From positions 2,454 through 9,114 of the forward strand of contig DMSR01000162.1 in NCBI GenBank assembly GCA_003457145.1: a stretch of 6,661 bases of DNA. Reading direction: 5' to 3'. The notes under the pieces are model-generated. The model saw only the letters and a list, made by a program, of their open reading frames with translations, was not told where the DNA came from and did no database searches. The translations under genes and the position numbers were made by a program. Numbering within the stretch: position 1 is the first letter of the stretch; every line of letters starts with the position of its first letter. Below, piece after piece: positions 5,685 through 6,661 of the stretch. The DNA comes from Bacillus sp. (in: firmicutes) (GTDB lineage: Bacteria > Bacillota > Bacilli > Bacillales > Cytobacillaceae).

Positions 5685-6463
5685 AAAAAGTAATAGTATT
5701 TTTGCCAGCTTTTAATGAAGAAGAATCGATTGGTGAAGTGATAGAAAATATTCCCCGGAAATTTGAAGGCGTTGATCTGGTAGAGGTGTTGGTAATCGAT
5801 GACGGCTCGACGGATGGCACAGTATCGGCAGCTAGAAAAGCTGGTGCCAACCATATCATTAGTTTTAAGCAAAACCGCGGTCTGGGTGCCGCGGTCAGGA
5901 AAGGGCTGGAGGAGTGCCATCATCGACACGCGGATGTCGCCGTGATGATTGATGCAGATGGAGAATATCCTGCAGGGCAAATCCCGGATCTGGTTAAACC
6001 AATTATTGGTGGTGTCTCAGACTATACAATGGGATCTCGCTTCATGGGCACAATAAGAGGGATGAAATTTCATCGCAGGATGGGAAATTACTTTTTCACA
6101 TTCTTGCAGTCCATGCTATTGGGAAAGTGGCTTTATGACGGTCAGTCCGGCATGCGTGCTTTTTCCAGGCAGGTAGTTGAGCATGCAGAGATCATCCATG
6201 ATTACAATTACGCACAGGTATTGACACTGAATATTGTCCGCAAGGGATTCAGAGTTCTGGAAGTGCCTATCAAGTATCGGGTCAGGACAACCGGGACCTC
6301 ATTTATTTCCTTTAAGAAATACATGACTAATGTTGTACCGGCGGTAATACGCGAAATGTCCAGACCAGTCAGGAAAGTGGTTCAGGAACAAACTGAGAAT
6401 GGTATCCGGTATAGAGATGGTATAAATAGTGACAAAAAAGTGACGTTTATCAAATACGATTGA
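5681..6463 (+). CDS. Family 2 glycosyltransferase, dolichol-phosphate-mannose-synthase-like
   Basis: A 260-residue GT-A glycosyltransferase with no transmembrane segment. It starts with the typical IVFLPAFNEEESI, then VIDDGSTDGT (38-47), NRGLGAA (65-71), the metal/nucleotide-binding DAD in MIDADGEYP (Asp91, Asp93), MGSRF (117-121) and the acceptor-side motif DGQSGMRAFS (153-162). This matches the DPM1/DPG-synthase group, which moves a sugar from a nucleotide onto a polyprenyl phosphate or similar lipid at the inner membrane face. The epimerase upstream suggests a uronic acid or galactose-type donor; donor and acceptor are not readable from sequence. With no membrane anchor of its own, it may rely on the two membrane proteins encoded before it. 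It is the last gene of the operon, joined to the upstream gene by ATGA. No terminator follows, and its TGA overlaps the -35 of the next promoter. Confidence 0.92.
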   Translation: MKKVIVFLPAFNEEESIGEVIENIPRKFEGVDLVEVLVIDDGSTDGTVSAARKAGANHIISFKQNRGLGAAVRKGLEECHHRHADVAVMIDADGEYPAGQIPDLVKPIIGGVSDYTMGSRFMGTIRGMKFHRRMGNYFFTFLQSMLLGKWLYDGQSGMRAFSRQVVEHAEIIHDYNYAQVLTLNIVRKGFRVLEVPIKYRVRTTGTSFISFKKYMTNVVPAVIREMSRPVRKVVQEQTENGIRYRDGINSDKKVTFIKYD

Positions 6464-6488
6464 CAATCATAGTGATAATCATTATCAT
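6460..6488 (+). promoter_or_regulatory. SigA promoter of the second iron-controlled gene
   Basis: A perfect TTGACA (6460-6465) and TATCAT (6483-6488, one mismatch) are separated by 17 bases. The -35 includes the TGA stop of the glycosyltransferase. The start point is expected near 6495, so the leader would be only about 16 nt, with the AGGAGG at 6498-6503 almost at its 5' end. The -10 lies wholly inside the Fur array. Confidence 0.8.
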
Positions 6489-6493
6489 TATCA
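6467..6493 (+). promoter_or_regulatory. Array of overlapping Fur boxes
   Basis: TGATAAT-C-ATTATCA at 6473-6487 is a perfect 7-1-7 Fur consensus. Flanking half-sites extend it both ways. The 21-bp forms at 6467-6487 and 6473-6493 each match the classical palindrome at 19 of 21 positions. Such overlap normally binds two Fur dimers on opposite faces. It covers the promoter spacer and -10, so strong iron-dependent repression is expected. Confidence 0.93.
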
Positions 6494-6510
6494 TTGTAGG
6501 AGGGAAGCAA

Positions 6511-6661
6511 ATGAAAAAAGCCTTATTTTTTTGTTTTACATTGATACTCATTCTCATTAACGGGGACTTGCAAAATGCAGATGCCTATTCATATGGGGAT
6601 CCAAATGAAGAAAAGGTCGCAGAGGTTTATAAGGAAATGCAAATCAAACTTGATGAAAACC
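6511..6661 (+). CDS. Iron-regulated exported protein, N-terminal part (3' end outside window)
   Basis: Fifty codons are visible before the window ends. The start ATG has AGGAGG at 6498-6503, seven bases upstream. The N-terminus is a signal peptide: MKKALFF, a Leu/Ile-rich core to about residue 16, and a likely type I cleavage site Ala-Asp-Ala (23-25) before YSYGDP. There is no lipobox. The mature start has the look of an amphipathic helix (EEKVAEVYKEMQIKLDEN), similar in character to the start of the helical part of the upstream lipoprotein. An overlapping Fur array on its promoter places it in iron homeostasis. Bacilli have iron permeases of the FTR1/EfeU type with an exported helical N-terminal domain, and this could be one or a partner of one. 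With 50 residues that is a tentative inference, so no symbol is given. Confidence 0.75.
   Translation, partial: MKKALFFCFTLILILINGDLQNADAYSYGDPNEEKVAEVYKEMQIKLDEN

Overview
The window looks like chromosomal DNA from a low-GC Gram-positive of the Bacillaceae (Bacillus, Mesobacillus or Cytobacillus type). The signs are strong AGGAGG ribosome sites, a TTG start, hairpin-plus-T-run terminators, 7-1-7 Fur boxes, and the order etfA-trxA, as in Bacillus subtilis. All genes lie on the + strand and are packed tightly. No RNA gene, insertion sequence, integrase, CRISPR array or replication origin is visible, and no gene-free stretch exceeds 300 bases.

Region 1 (1-848) is core metabolism. It holds the 3' end of etfA (electron transfer flavoprotein alpha subunit) with a strong terminator, then complete trxA (thioredoxin) with its own terminator. 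The trxA promoter has an extended -10 and an upstream AGCA element at the spacing known for the thiol-stress regulator Spx. In B. subtilis trxA is followed by uvrC. Here uvrC does not appear in the remaining 5.8 kb, so the rest of the window looks like accessory DNA placed at the trxA/uvrC junction.

Region 2 (849-2279) is a single iron-controlled gene. A near-consensus SigA promoter is covered by two Fur operators and drives a 408-residue lipoprotein. It has an acidic/lysine-rich tether and an all-helical, apparently repeated ectodomain whose function I do not recognise.

Region 3 (2280-6463) is a translationally coupled four-gene operon for envelope glycoconjugate or glycolipid work. It encodes a UDP-glucuronate 4-epimerase-like enzyme, a flippase-like LPG-synthase transmembrane-domain protein, a polytopic membrane phosphodiesterase/phosphatase of the alkaline phosphatase superfamily with all metal ligands present, and a DPM1-like family 2 glycosyltransferase. 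All three junctions overlap (17, 4 and 4 nt). My inference is that the operon makes a uronic-acid sugar nucleotide, attaches the sugar to a lipid carrier or lipid, and moves or processes the product at the membrane. The product cannot be named from the sequence.

Region 4 (6460-6661) starts a second iron-controlled gene. Its TTGACA overlaps the glycosyltransferase stop codon, its -10 lies inside an array of overlapping Fur boxes, and it encodes an exported protein cut by the window end. Two Fur-controlled export genes therefore bracket the sugar operon. The second may belong with the lipoprotein in iron uptake, possibly as an FTR1/EfeU-type component, but that is tentative.
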